Source: Ulva prolifera
Lineage: Eukaryota; Chlorophyta; Ulvophyceae; Ulvales; Ulvaceae
DNA length: 64,000 nucleotides
Direction: 5' to 3'
Assembly (NCBI GenBank): GCA_023078555.1
Contig: CM041201.1
Span: forward strand, 2,983,713 to 3,047,712
The notes below the pieces were generated by a model, which did not search any database, had not been told where the DNA came from, and saw only the letters and a list, made by a program, of their open reading frames with translations. Every line of letters starts with the position of its first letter. Within the stretch, counting starts at the first letter, position 1. Made by a program: the position numbers and the translations under genes. Positions 50,438 to 61,554 of this stretch are shown piece by piece.

Positions 50438-53400
50438 ATGCCAGGCATTTCAGCCGATGGCTCAGATACAGCAGCGAGCTCTCCCAAAAGACGAGGCGCA
50501 GCACATCAGGACGAATATCGCGAACGTAGGATGACCAGCGAGTCAGCCCGCTCCGATGGGTCATTCACATCTGTCATCAGCACTGCCAGCGCTCGTAAGG
50601 ATCGATGGCAGGCACGTTCACGTACGCATCCAGGCAACTGAACAGGCCACATATGCTTCATATCCTCCTGCCAATAGTAAATTCCAATGTCCCCGCGGCT
50701 TTGAGGCCTTGCGTTACGTCAGCTCGTGATGTCTAGTTCTGCGCTGTTGTGGCAGGGCCCGCGTGGAATGCTATGTATTCAAGGCGTGGTCCTGATTGCA
50801 GGCATGGATATCCTACAGTTCAAGGGCATGTCACGTGTTCTTGAACACGTGCATCGCTGGGTAGAGGGTAAATTCTATGCCGTCGCGCAACAGCTGTATG
50901 GTGATGTGTCAGATCCTGCAAGCACCAAAGCAAAACTGATCGAGGTGGGAAATCATACTTCCACAATCACATAAGTTGGGGGTCAGATTGCATGAGATGC
51001 ATTTCAATAGCTTGCTGTGCCATATGCAATCTGGCAGGTGACCCAGTAGGCATTGCATGCTTCACTGGCTTGGTTTGGAACCCACCTGCAATGGTGCCTG
51101 CATATCTGTTGTGTGCATGACTTCTCCAGTCTACATGGAGGCATGAGCTGGCGTCCCTATCATCAGGTAGACCAGGGAAGCGTCTCGCCCGGTGAGAGCG
51201 TGTGTGCAATGCTATCATGTCATGCCATTTCTGCGAATTACCGAGGTCAGCTAGCAACGGTGTTGGGCGATATAATTGGTCTGCCATTGTCTAAGTCTAG
51301 GGCCTGTCCCAAACTGTATGGCCTTGGCAGGCAGGTGACATGGCTGGGGAACATGGCTTCAGCAAACATGCGCACTTGTATGCCAAAGTGCAACCCAACT
51401 ATCTGACGTCCTTGTTGTGCAGGAGACATCTGTGTTATGGGGCGACGAGCAGCACAAGCAGGTTGAGTTTGTTCGTATGCTGTATGACAAGATGGTGCAC
51501 AACTGCAACCTGGGGGACTGGGATCTGGGATACAAAGCCATCATTCAAAAAGAGGATGGCTTGGGGGCCCTAGTCGAGATGTGTGGGGCAGTCGGGAAGG
51601 CTCAGCCAGTCCTGGCTTGGGCAGCCCTGATGTGCTCTGTGCAACAGCCGGACGGGTCGGGCATCAACTTCTCCCGCTATGCCCACGTGCTCACAAAGGT
51701 CGCTCAGCGGTAAGCTCCCACGCCTCATATCACCTCTCTTTCTAGAATATCAGGCTTCCCGTATCGTAGATTCACTGGTCATGCTTCATGGCCGTGTGCG
51801 CCTCGCCGGGCCAGCGGAGCACAGCCGCAGCTGAGCATTCTGCACACACCCTCTTGAACTCCCGTCCCCCGTTGCATGCCTCCGCTTGATGCAGCACCAG
51901 CTGCACCTCTCTCCGCCTGGCTGGGCTCTTGCGCATCCCTTGGTCACACCTGCCAGCGAGACTCTCCTCCGCCTTACCCGTCAACAGCTCTGGCGAAATC
52001 AAATAAATTGGCAGGATCTCTCAACAGCGGAGCGCGCTAGGGCGCCCTGCGTGTACATGACCAAACATGAGCCCCCCCCTGCCCGCCCGCAGGTGCCGCA
52101 AGGTGAAGCTCGCGATGCGCAGCAGCTTCGACATGTTGTTCTGGCTGCTGGCCGACCAGCTCGCCTCAAACGACGCGTCGGCGGCGGCGCCAAACAACAA
52201 GCAGCGCCACCTCCTGCACAGCGCCCTCTGCCGCCTCATCCCCTTCTCGCACGACCAGATGCTCAGCCAGCTGCTGCTGCAGCTGCTGCTGCTCTCGTAC
52301 TCCATCCCGAGCACCGCAGAGCTGAAGCAGGGCTCCCCCGACACATGCGCCTTCCTGCACACCCTCACTCACGCTGTCACGCAGGCCTCGCAGGCCGCCC
52401 CCGGAGTCCTCATCTTCGTTGAGGTCCAGCTCAGCTTCGTCATCGCGAGTGCGCCCCCCCCCCCCCCCCCCCCCCCCTTTTGCAACGAACCGCGTGTATG
52501 CCTCCCAGAGCCCCCCAGCGTTTCGGCACCTGGCTAGACGCGCCACCATGACACATTTGTGTTGCAACATGAGCCTGCGTGCATGCTAACACTACCCACC
52601 GATATCTACGCTGCCGTTCGCATCCCGCAGCGAGCTGACGCTCTTTCGTATTTCTTGTTCTGGCCAGCTGCAAGCCTCGGCTGCGGCTCCACGGTGGTAG
52701 CTCCGGTCGAAATGTGGCTGGTGGCTTCGTGACCAAATCGGTGTGGTCGTTTGGTCAGCGGTGGGCAGGCCGTCAGGGAATTGGCGTGCGTGCCGCGTGT
52801 CAGCGCGCAGAGCCCTGCATGGCGTGACGGCCACGCGCGGCTGCAGGTGTGTTCATGTGCCTAGCGCCGGCGCCGGCGATGATGGAGGCCGCACTGTCCG
52901 CCGGCCTGCTCGGCCTCATGCACAAGATCCTCAACTGCCAGACGGCCAAGCCGCTGCGCCTGGACGTCACGGCGCTGAAGGGTGCCCGCATCGCCGACGG
53001 CGAGCGCGCCGCGAACAAGCTCCTCACCGGCGCACAGCGGTGCCCCTCCCTTCACTCCCTTGCCTCCTCACACCGCCCTGCAACACACGCGACATTCACA
53101 TTCATGCGCCACTGGCAAGTGCATGCTGGCCTGGCAAGTGCATGCTGGCCTGGTTCCGGCATACATTCGCCTTGATGTAAGAGTTTGTACATGGCGTGAG
53201 CGCCAGATCCGCTCTCAGGGCTGCTGCTCGGTTCAGCCTGCCGATGCGTGCCTTGCATGCACGACGCCGCCATGTCCACTCTGCTCACGCCCGTGACAGT
53301 AGCTTGTGCATGTGATGGTCCACCGGCGTACAGCGCCAGCGTGTGGCGCGGCCCGTGCGGCCTTCCCACATCAGGGCAAGCACGAACTGCGCGCACAAGC

Positions 53401-56400
53401 AGGCAGCGGGCGGGTGTCTGCAGGGAGCTGTGCTCGCTGATCGGCGTCGTGAAGCTCGTGTTTGTCACGATCTGCGGCCACATGGAGCCCGCGGCACGCA
53501 AGGCGTGCGTCATGCAGCTCTCCCCGCCGGCGATGCTCGATGTGTGCACGGTTGTGCACAATCTGCTCGCGCGGCCGACGCGTGCGCTCGCCGGCGGCAC
53601 GCAGCAGGCCGAGATCGACCTCCTCGCCAAGGTCGCGGCGGACATCATCCCGAGGACCGCAGACTGGTTCCTGACGCTCGTCGGCGCGCGGTGCTTGCAC
53701 ACAGTTGGTCTATGGCAGAGCTGCCAGCCCCAGGCGCGCTGCCTCCCGTACCCGTTATCTGCGGCGGGTGCTCTGTCACAGACTCGCGGAGGCCTACTGG
53801 ATACGCTCAGTGGGGAACCTTCCGCAACTTGCACAGAATTTGGTGCAAGCCTTTGGTCTACTACATCAGGAACAGCATTGGTCACGAGGGAGCGTGGATC
53901 TGAGGTTGGGGACTGCTCCGCGGCGCACCCTGCGCTGGGCTGTTTGGAGTGGTCACCCAGTGCGCATGTGCCATACCGAGGAGCTTTGAGAACGGCATGT
54001 CTGCACGCGGACGGGCGTGTCACGGCAGCCATACAAGGCGGCCTGACGTGATATTTGGTCTCCAGTTGGAGGGTTTTCAGTTCTGGTGGGGCCATGGAGC
54101 AGCGGAGCGTGCGATGTGGTGACGTGGCGGTGCAGGTGCTCGAGCTGGCGCGGCAGCCTGCTGTGATCCAGGCGATGAAGCACAGCGGCATCGGCGGCGC
54201 GTACTCCACCAACACGTACGCCATGATCTTCCTCGCCGGCCTGCTCAAGGAGTACCGCCCGCTGGCTGAGGACTGGGGCCGCATCCGCAGGTGCGCCTGG
54301 CCGGCTGCCCCACCGACACAGCTGCGCCTCATGCGTCTGTTATGATATTGACAAACTACAAGGACTCAGGCCATTGCGTGGCACAGGATCATATCACACT
54401 GCCAGGCATTGCAACCAGGAGCAGTGCTGGAAAGATCTAGAGCTTGAGCGTCGCCTTCTGCGTCTTGACGTGGCCACCAGGCGCTGTTGTGAGCTGCAGC
54501 ACGGCGTAAGCGGCAGTGAGGCACATCAAGCCTATTTATATGCTCAAAAGTTTGACAGATTTCCGTCCTCCGGCGCCCCGGCTGCACATGGCGCCGCGGC
54601 GTGTGGGATGACCTCACACCCGCCTATGTGTACCCCTCCTGTGTCGCTGTGCTGTGCACTTGCAGACAACCGCGGCCCCCGAGAGTGATAACAGTTTGGC
54701 ACAGTGTACTCCTGGCTGAGCAGTAGCGGTGCGGCAAGCGGGGTGGTGAGGAGTGCTGCACCGCGCAGGGTTGTGGAGGACGTGTGTGCCGAGGCGGCGG
54801 AGATGACAAAGCTCGTGCCGCTCGTCGCCTCGCCGGTGCGTGGCCCGCTCTTCAACTTCATGGAGCTCGACGTCGACATGGTGCCGGCCACGCCCGCCGC
54901 CTGCTCCCTGCAGCACCTCGCCCTGTGCGTCTTGAGGCCCTCCTGGACCACCGACCAGGACCGCCCCTCACGTGCGCTTCCCCCCTCCCGCGCTCTGGCA
55001 CAGGCGCTGCTTCGAAGCGGACCTGCTCGCCGTGCCTGTGAGCGATCGGCACAGGCTGCATGCAAGCCTGGCGGACAGGGTGGTGCTTGATGCTGAACCT
55101 TTGGCATGGCATGGCGATATCATACTGTGGGTTGCGCTTGGGAACACTCGTGGAGGCACACTGGGGAGGCCAGTCCTGTTCAGAGGCTTGCTGTTGGTCG
55201 CTCGGTCCGGGTACACCAGAGGTGGCTTGTGTGGCACTGTCTTGTGGATCTATTTGGAGCTGCTACATTTGAACGATGGCTTGGACACCTGGATTCGGTC
55301 ACCACAGCACAATGTCCGGCCTCATGAAACGTCCGCACATGTCTGCCCCCGCCTCGAATGGGTGGCGAACCCTGTTCTGGACTCTGCTCAGGACTCAGCT
55401 TCGGACAGGAGACCTCGTATTCCACGGCTGGTCCCAAGATTGCAGCGGCATTGCCGCTATCGCGTCACGGTCTGGGTCGTGCAGTTCTGGACCCGAGGCC
55501 GCCAAAGCCGCGAGCATCGTTTCACGCGGCGATGGAGGCGATGGAGGCGACGGCCACCGACATGCGTGATGGCCTGCTGGACAAGCGCCTCGTGAACAAG
55601 CAGCGCATGGACACGGTCGCGTTCTCCGTCGGGGGGGCGCTCTTCCACGCCGTCGCGCTGTCGTGCGAGCAGAACAGCCCCGTGATGCGCGCGAAGCTCG
55701 AGAAGGTGTCCAACATCTACAAGCAGGTCATCCCGATGCGTTCCGTTGGCAACCTCGACGACACGTCGATGTACGAGGTGTGGTTGCGTGTGTGCTGCTG
55801 TGATATGCATGGGACCCATGCATGTACATATGCGCCGTGGTGCGTGGGCAGGCGATTGATCCATGCATGCACACCCGGGGCGGAGCGCTGTTGTGAATCG
55901 CGACAGGACGTGTCTGACGCCGCGCTCTCAGAGCAACAAGGGGCGGTTCTCAGCAATTTGGTGGCACACCTCCCAGGGGTTGGGGGTTGACATAGCTCCA
56001 TTCATGCGCGGCGGCCGTGCAGGCGTTCACGCTAGCGTGCGAGTTCATGTACACGGCGGAGATCGAGGAGCTGGAGGACGCCGAGGTGGCGATCAACGTG
56101 TGGATGGTGGCCTCCGCGCTCGTCATCCGCGACCTGCCGCGCTACGTGCACGCCAGGGTGCTGCAGCTGCTGCCGGCGGCGCACCTGCAGCTCATGCCGG
56201 GCCTCTTCCGGCAGGCGCTCGCGGCGTGGCAGCTCAGCCGCTCCTCGCGCCCCGAGATGGAGGAGCAGGGCTCCGGCATCCTGCAGGCGGTGCTCGAGCT
56301 CATGATGTGCAAGCTGCAGGCGTGGACCTGCTCCCTTGCACTTCGGGGCGCTGTTTGCATGCTGCCTGCTGTCACGGGGTGCTGCGGGGGGGCGTCTGAA

Positions 56401-57752
56401 TTGCTGGCGTCGACTGCGCATCCCATGCACGCATGCATAGCCGCGCTGCTGTGCATACGGCACGCGTTGTCCACAGTGGTGCCGCCTGCCTCGACGGCTT
56501 CGCCCGTGCAACACACATGCACATGGCACACCCCGTTCCACATGCCCCATCACAGCGCTCATCACTGGTGGTGCTCATGGCTACCTGGCATACCTGAAAA
56601 TATGCTGTGATCTTGTTTCGCATGCGCACAGCCGGCCGGAAGGTCCCCATGTGCATACCCCGTACGGCGGCAGACTCCACACAAACACATGTATGCATGG
56701 ACACGGAAGGGAGAAGCACACACCTGCGCGTCAGCGCAGACATTTACGCTCGCATGGCTGCAGGACCTAGTGAAGAACAAGGTGCTGCACAAGGTCACCG
56801 ACGAGCACGGCCTGGTCTTCCAGGACCGCCTCGCCGCCAGCATCGGCATCATGCTCGGCATGGAGCCGGAGCCCCCCGCGGCGCGCGACTCCGTCATGAT
56901 CTTCAAGTTTGTCGCCGCCGCCGAGGGCTCCATCGACTTCTGGCGCCAGCTCTCGGCCGGCATGGTGATCGGGCGGTACACCAAGGCGTGGATTCAGCGG
57001 CGGCGCGCGGAGCGTGTGGCGCGTGCCGAGGCGGAGCGGCGCTCCGCAATGGAGGACCCCATGGCCCTCGACATCGGCGGCGGCGGCGGCGGCGGCTCGC
57101 TGATGATGTCGCTGCCGGCGGGAGGAGATGCAAGCAAGCCGAAGAAGAGTAAAAGTCGCGCGCCCAAGGCAAAGGTGGTGGCGGTGGTGGAGGACGGCCC
57201 AAGTGACGATGGCAGAGCAGAGACGCTGCCGAAGCAGGAGAGCGGTGCGGGGAACGAGGCACAGGAAGATGCGGACAAAGAAGAAGGTGAGGAGAAGGCG
57301 AAAGAGAGGAAGAAAGCGGCGAAGAAGGGTCGGGTGGACGAGGGGGTCGCGTACCTTGGGGCGGAGGCCCCGAAGAAAGGGAAAGGCAAATCGAAGGACA
57401 GGCAGAAGAAGGAGGGCGACGGCGGCGCGGAGGATCCGGACCCACAGAAGACGAGCGAAACTAAGGGGAAGAAGGGGGGTGTGGCCGACGAGGGGGGGGC
57501 TACTGCGGAGGCTGGCGATGCAGATGCAAAGGCGGACAAGAAGAAGAAGAGCTCGAAGAAGGGCAAAGACGACGTGCGGCAGGACTCGCAGAGTTTGTGT
57601 TGTGTGCAGTAGTGCTGAGGGGTGAGCACAGCGCGTCGCGAGAGTAGCAACCGGTACAACTTTTGCAGGGGAAAGAGAAGCGTGCAACCATCACAGCGGC
57701 TGATGACGCTGAGCTGCTCATCAAGGAGGAGCTGCGGCGGCAGAACGGCTAG
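50438..57752 (+). CDS. Large ARM/HEAT-like protein with BTB/POZ domain and charged tail
   Basis: I do not recognise a named orthologue. Exons in phase: 50438-50594, 50802-50944, 51423-51709, 52093-52448, 52847-53039, 53424-53690, 54066-54290, 54769-54971, 55485-55777, 56023-~56319, ~56764-57573, 57669-57752; about 1,100 residues. The first 660 residues are predicted mostly helical and look like an alpha-solenoid (QPVLAWAALM, HLLHSALCRLIPF, ALSAGLLGLMHKIL, VLELARQPAVIQAMK). Then comes a BTB fold: DTVAFSVGGALFHAVALSCEQ and EFMYTAEIEELEDAEVAIN. Plant ARIA/ABAP1 and animal ARMC5 also pair ARM repeats with BTB, often as ubiquitin-ligase adaptors, but similarity beyond layout is not shown. The tail is Lys/Glu-rich and ends LLIKEELRRQNG if the last intron (donor GTGCGG at 57574) is spliced; unspliced, it stops at 57612. 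The junction between 56.32 and 56.76 kb is unresolved and may use a GC donor. Confidence 0.7.
52449..52477 (+). repeat. C tract directly behind an ARM/BTB 5' splice site
   Basis: The intron after the exon ending at 52448 begins GTGCG followed by 24 C and then T. The splice assignment is supported by the matching phase of the next exon at 52847. Confidence 0.85.
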
Positions 57753-58104
57753 CAGACTGGCTGGCTGTCGTTGCAGTGTGTGCAGCGGGCCACTGAGGCT
57801 CTGCGGAAGGTTCGTGCTGATAGGCCCCCGGTGGGGTGTTCGTGAGATCGTGCTTCCTCCATCACACCCGGCCGGCACCGCGTAGAATGGCTGTGGCACG
57901 TTGCTGAAGTGCATTGGAGACGTGCCCTTTGCAATAGGATTGTTGAATTGTAAGGCGGTGGCGCCCGAGGTTACACAGGCTGTGCCTACGCTACGCTATG
58001 CCAGTCCTCCACACACCATACGGACTGATCCACCTGCTGCGTCACGAACGCTGATACTATGTTGATCTACGGCCTACATAGAGGCGGGGTCTGCATGGAC
58101 TCGC
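57753..58104. terminator. Convergent 3' ends of the ARM/BTB gene and MINDY
   Basis: The two genes end facing each other about 350 bp apart. TGTAA occurs at 57949-57953 on + for the ARM/BTB gene, and on the minus strand at 57975-57971 for MINDY, about 130 nt after its stop. The two transcripts could overlap by a few tens of bases. Confidence 0.5.
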
Positions 58105-60288
58105 CTACATGATACTGCAGCTGCTGCTACTCGACTTGCTCTTTCTGGCTGGCTCGACATACACCGGCCCATCCTGCCGTGCGGCCGTGAACTGGCCGCG
58201 GCTCCTCCCCGACGTCGACCCGGCCCGGTACGGCCCACTCGCCTGCCGACCCGGGCTGCCCTCGTATCTGCTGTGCTGCATCTGATGCATCGCCTGGCCG
58301 CCATGGCCGGACGGGTCATGCGCTGCACTGCCCTGCTGCGCCTGCTGTGCGTGCTCGGCGGCGGCGTGCTCCTGTTCCTCTAGCCGCAGCGCGAGCGCGT
58401 AGTCTGCGTCGTGGGAGGTGTGCGCCATGGGGACGACCGGCGCGGCCGGGACGGCGACGTGCACGGCCGCAGGGGGGGGTGCGGCGGCGTATGCGCCTCG
58501 GACGTCCGGCGCCTGTCCATGATACCACGGCGCCGCCTGCCGGCTTGCTGCAGCGGCGCCTGCTTGCGCGTCCGCAGCCGCCTGTACGGACACACGTGTC
58601 AGCTGCTTGGGAGATGGCAGCAGGGTAAAGCATGTCTGGTAGGGCGAAAATCATCTATTGAAATGCAGTGCCTGGATCACCACATGCATGACGCGGATTG
58701 AACCGAGTGGACGTGGATTTGTTGGTGAATGGTCCTGATTGGACCTGCACCGTGCTGCCCATGTGCGGCATACCTAGCATGACAACTTGGCGCTGTTAAG
58801 ACGCTGTATAGAAAGGAGCGGGGAAAGACCTGCTCTGAGAGGCGGATCTGCCGGATCACCTCCTCCTGTTCCTCTTGCTGTCTCTTCTTGAAGACGCTGT
58901 AAGGCTCGAAGGAGCTGCTCACGTAGCACGTGTCGCCTTTTTCGTTGTCGAGCTTCTCCCAGGCCACGCCTTCCTCGCCACGGTAGCCCTCGTCGGTGAC
59001 GAGACAGTACAGGTGGCCATCTGTGTGTTTGTATAGCGTGGAAAAGTGGTTGTTTCGGAAGAGCACCGCATGCTCCCCGGAGCGCATCTGCTCTGTCAGC
59101 TGGAACAGACCGGTGATGGTGAGCTGGGACTGCGAGTCTTGGATGAACTGTGCGATGGCCATGAGCTCTGACTGGCTGAATGTGTCCACGGCTGCAGCAG
59201 CATGGGCTGGGCTGAGCGAGTGGGCAGGCATCCACAGTAAGTCATAACAGCATTTGAGCTGGGACAACCCGCTGGGACAACCCACAAAGATGCTACTGTC
59301 AGTGCACGTGCAGCAGTTTGACCGGGCCGTCGAGTATTTGACTGCATACCTGATCGCTGAGGAGTGCTGGCAGCAGCTACTGGAGATATGGGCGCGGGTG
59401 TTTCGTGTTGGCTTGCCAGAGGATCCATCTCGCTCATACTTAAGCAAGATACACGTTCAATCATGTCATTCATGACTTCGTGAACCTGGCCGGAGACTCC
59501 TTCGGCGTCAGGTGAAGTGTCACGAGGTGTTGTTGCTTCCGGTGCTTCGCTGTCGGGCAGCGGTGCAAAGGGAGCTGGGGATGATTGTTTCGGGACTGCG
59601 GGGCTGATCAGAGAGTCTAAAATGTCGGTGTGTGCCCTGCTTGTTGATCCAAGACTGCACGGCAGGCAGGCACCCCTCAGCTGGTCAGACCACAAGCACG
59701 TACATGTTGCACTTGCAGCGGGATGGCGACAACCCACCTGAGAGATTCGAGTTGCTTGCGTTGTGACCCGGACAATGACGATCGCAGGTTCTGTACCACG
59801 CGATCGTCCGCGAGGCTTGAGCACACGATTTCCGTCGCACCGTTGTACGACATCTTCGCTAACCGCGCCATAGCTGGGCCGCCATCTTCATCCACAATCC
59901 ACCCATGCAGCAGTCTCACGTTGCAAAGATCGAACACGTTCATCTCGCTTGTGAACTCGAATCCCGACACCGACCCAAACTTCGGGTTGACGTCCAGGCC
60001 TTCTATGAATCGGCCTTTCATCACCAGATCGATCGTCTCCGCGATCTGAAGCTGCAGATTGGAGTCTTGCGATTCGCCGTGCATATCCATGATCTTGCCG
60101 ACAAGCGTGTGCTGCAAGATGGAACTGTCGACAGCTCCGCTGGGAAGAGTCAGCTCGCCCTTGAGGATCAGAGCGTTCCATATTGCTAACAGAGGACAAG
60201 GCCCATTCTCATTCTGGAGTATAACGCGCTTATCGCTGCTCTGCAGAAACTTAGTGCTGAAACTCAGCGCATCCGTTGGTGACCCCAT
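58105..60288 (-). CDS. MINDY: MINDY-family Lys48-chain deubiquitinase with CaaX box
   Basis: MINDY1/2 (FAM63) enzymes are cysteine proteases that trim Lys48-linked ubiquitin chains. Four exons in phase: 60288-59738, 59636-59440, 59191-58830, 58581-58105; 528 residues. The catalytic Cys lies in QNENGPCPLLAIWN, the His in FRNNHFSTLYKH; VTDEGYRGEEGVAWEKL follows as in the family. FEFTSEMNVFDL and LLHGWIVDE match the central part. A variable acidic/Pro-rich insert (ISPAVPKQSSPAPFAPLPD) is encoded by exon 2. The C-terminal region holds DADYALALRLEEQE, the MIU-type ubiquitin-binding helix expected there, an Ala/Gln-rich stretch and the end SSSSSCSIM. CSIM is a CaaX box, with Met favouring farnesylation, so membrane attachment is likely. 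The donor of exon 3 is GTCTTT, weak but phase-correct. Confidence 0.94.
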
Positions 60289-61554
60289 GGTGAAAGCGGC
60301 AGCACAATCACTGATGACATCAATGCGGTCACATACAATTGAAGTAGCTAATGCCGGTCCAAGCCTGTTTTTCTCGCAGTGTCCTGCAACAGCGATCTCG
60401 GGTGCGTCCAGGTGGTCACAGCTGCAGCGCTGTACGTAATGCCTCAGTCGTGGTTGGGACGATTCCGGAGCCCTCGAACGTATATCTTTCCTCATGTCCA
60501 CGGACAGTACCTCCCACATGACTAGTGCATCACACAGCGACATAATATATGCACTCGGCAACAATGCATCACGGCACCGGCCGCGTTCTCACGTTAGCGT
60601 GCCTGGCCAGGTTCGCATGTGTGTGCACAAAACACAGCAGTGGACATAACCAATTGCAATGCTGCCGTGTCAGAGGACAGGTCAGAAGCACCATCGAGGC
60701 CGACCGCGACCTTGCTACCCTGTCAGCATTGAAGTAGGTGGACACCTATGCTTGGACCCTGCTCTCAGCTAGAGAGCTCTCGATGATACACCTGCTGCAT
60801 CCATCACCAGCAGCACGTTCTCTGCAAGATGGCTGCGTAGATGCTTCTGGCCTCACTGGAAATATCCCTTGTCTAGCATGACAAACATCCGCAGCTCAAC
60901 TGTGAGCCCAGCCACAGCAACCCGGGCCTCAGCAACGCCGCCTTAAGCAGATGCCTGGTGAAGCCCGGAAAGCACCCGCACTGCTCGAGGCCAGGCAGTA
61001 CACACGGGCACCTACATGAACTCGCACGGAAAACACAGCCATGCAGACACTCGTCTACTCACTCCTGACATGCATATATCCTACACTTGACTGACACGCA
61101 CATTATCCTACAGGCTAGCCCCTCCTACATCCCCATGCACCAAAGGGCACAGCGCCACAGACTTTGTTGCATCTCTGCATGCACGCGCGAAACCAGCTGT
61201 GAACACCTTGCATTTTCAATGCAAATCAGCAACGCCAGCGGTGCTGACAGCCCAGGCATCATAGCCACAGCAAACCCGCGGGGCCCCCGGCTTCAGACCG
61301 TCAGACCTGCCTCATGCACCCTCTGGGGCCTCCGCCACCAAGCCGCGGCTGCTCCTGCAGTTGGACACATCAGCGCGCAGTTGCCGTCGCCCCTCCAGTG
61401 ATCGCCTGTGTCCGAAGCGACCTCGTCGTGTGCGCGAACGCTGCCCGCTGCCCTGGCTTGCGAGCGCAGGCCGAAGGGGGGCCCAAGAGACCCGCCAAGA
61501 GAGCTCCACCTGACCTCTCCCCCGGCGCCGGCCGCGGGCAGTCGCAAGCCGGGG
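60289..61554. other. Region between MINDY and the MFS transporter
   Basis: No gene is evident. The left end must hold the MINDY promoter and the right end the 3' UTR of the transporter. I see no TGTAA close behind the transporter stop. Confidence 0.4.

Noticed and set aside
50802-52448. Nup188/Nup192-type nucleoporin N-terminus
   Set aside because: The phrase PVLAWAALM recalls these scaffolds, but nothing else matches and the exon chain continues in phase into a BTB domain, which nucleoporins of this type lack.
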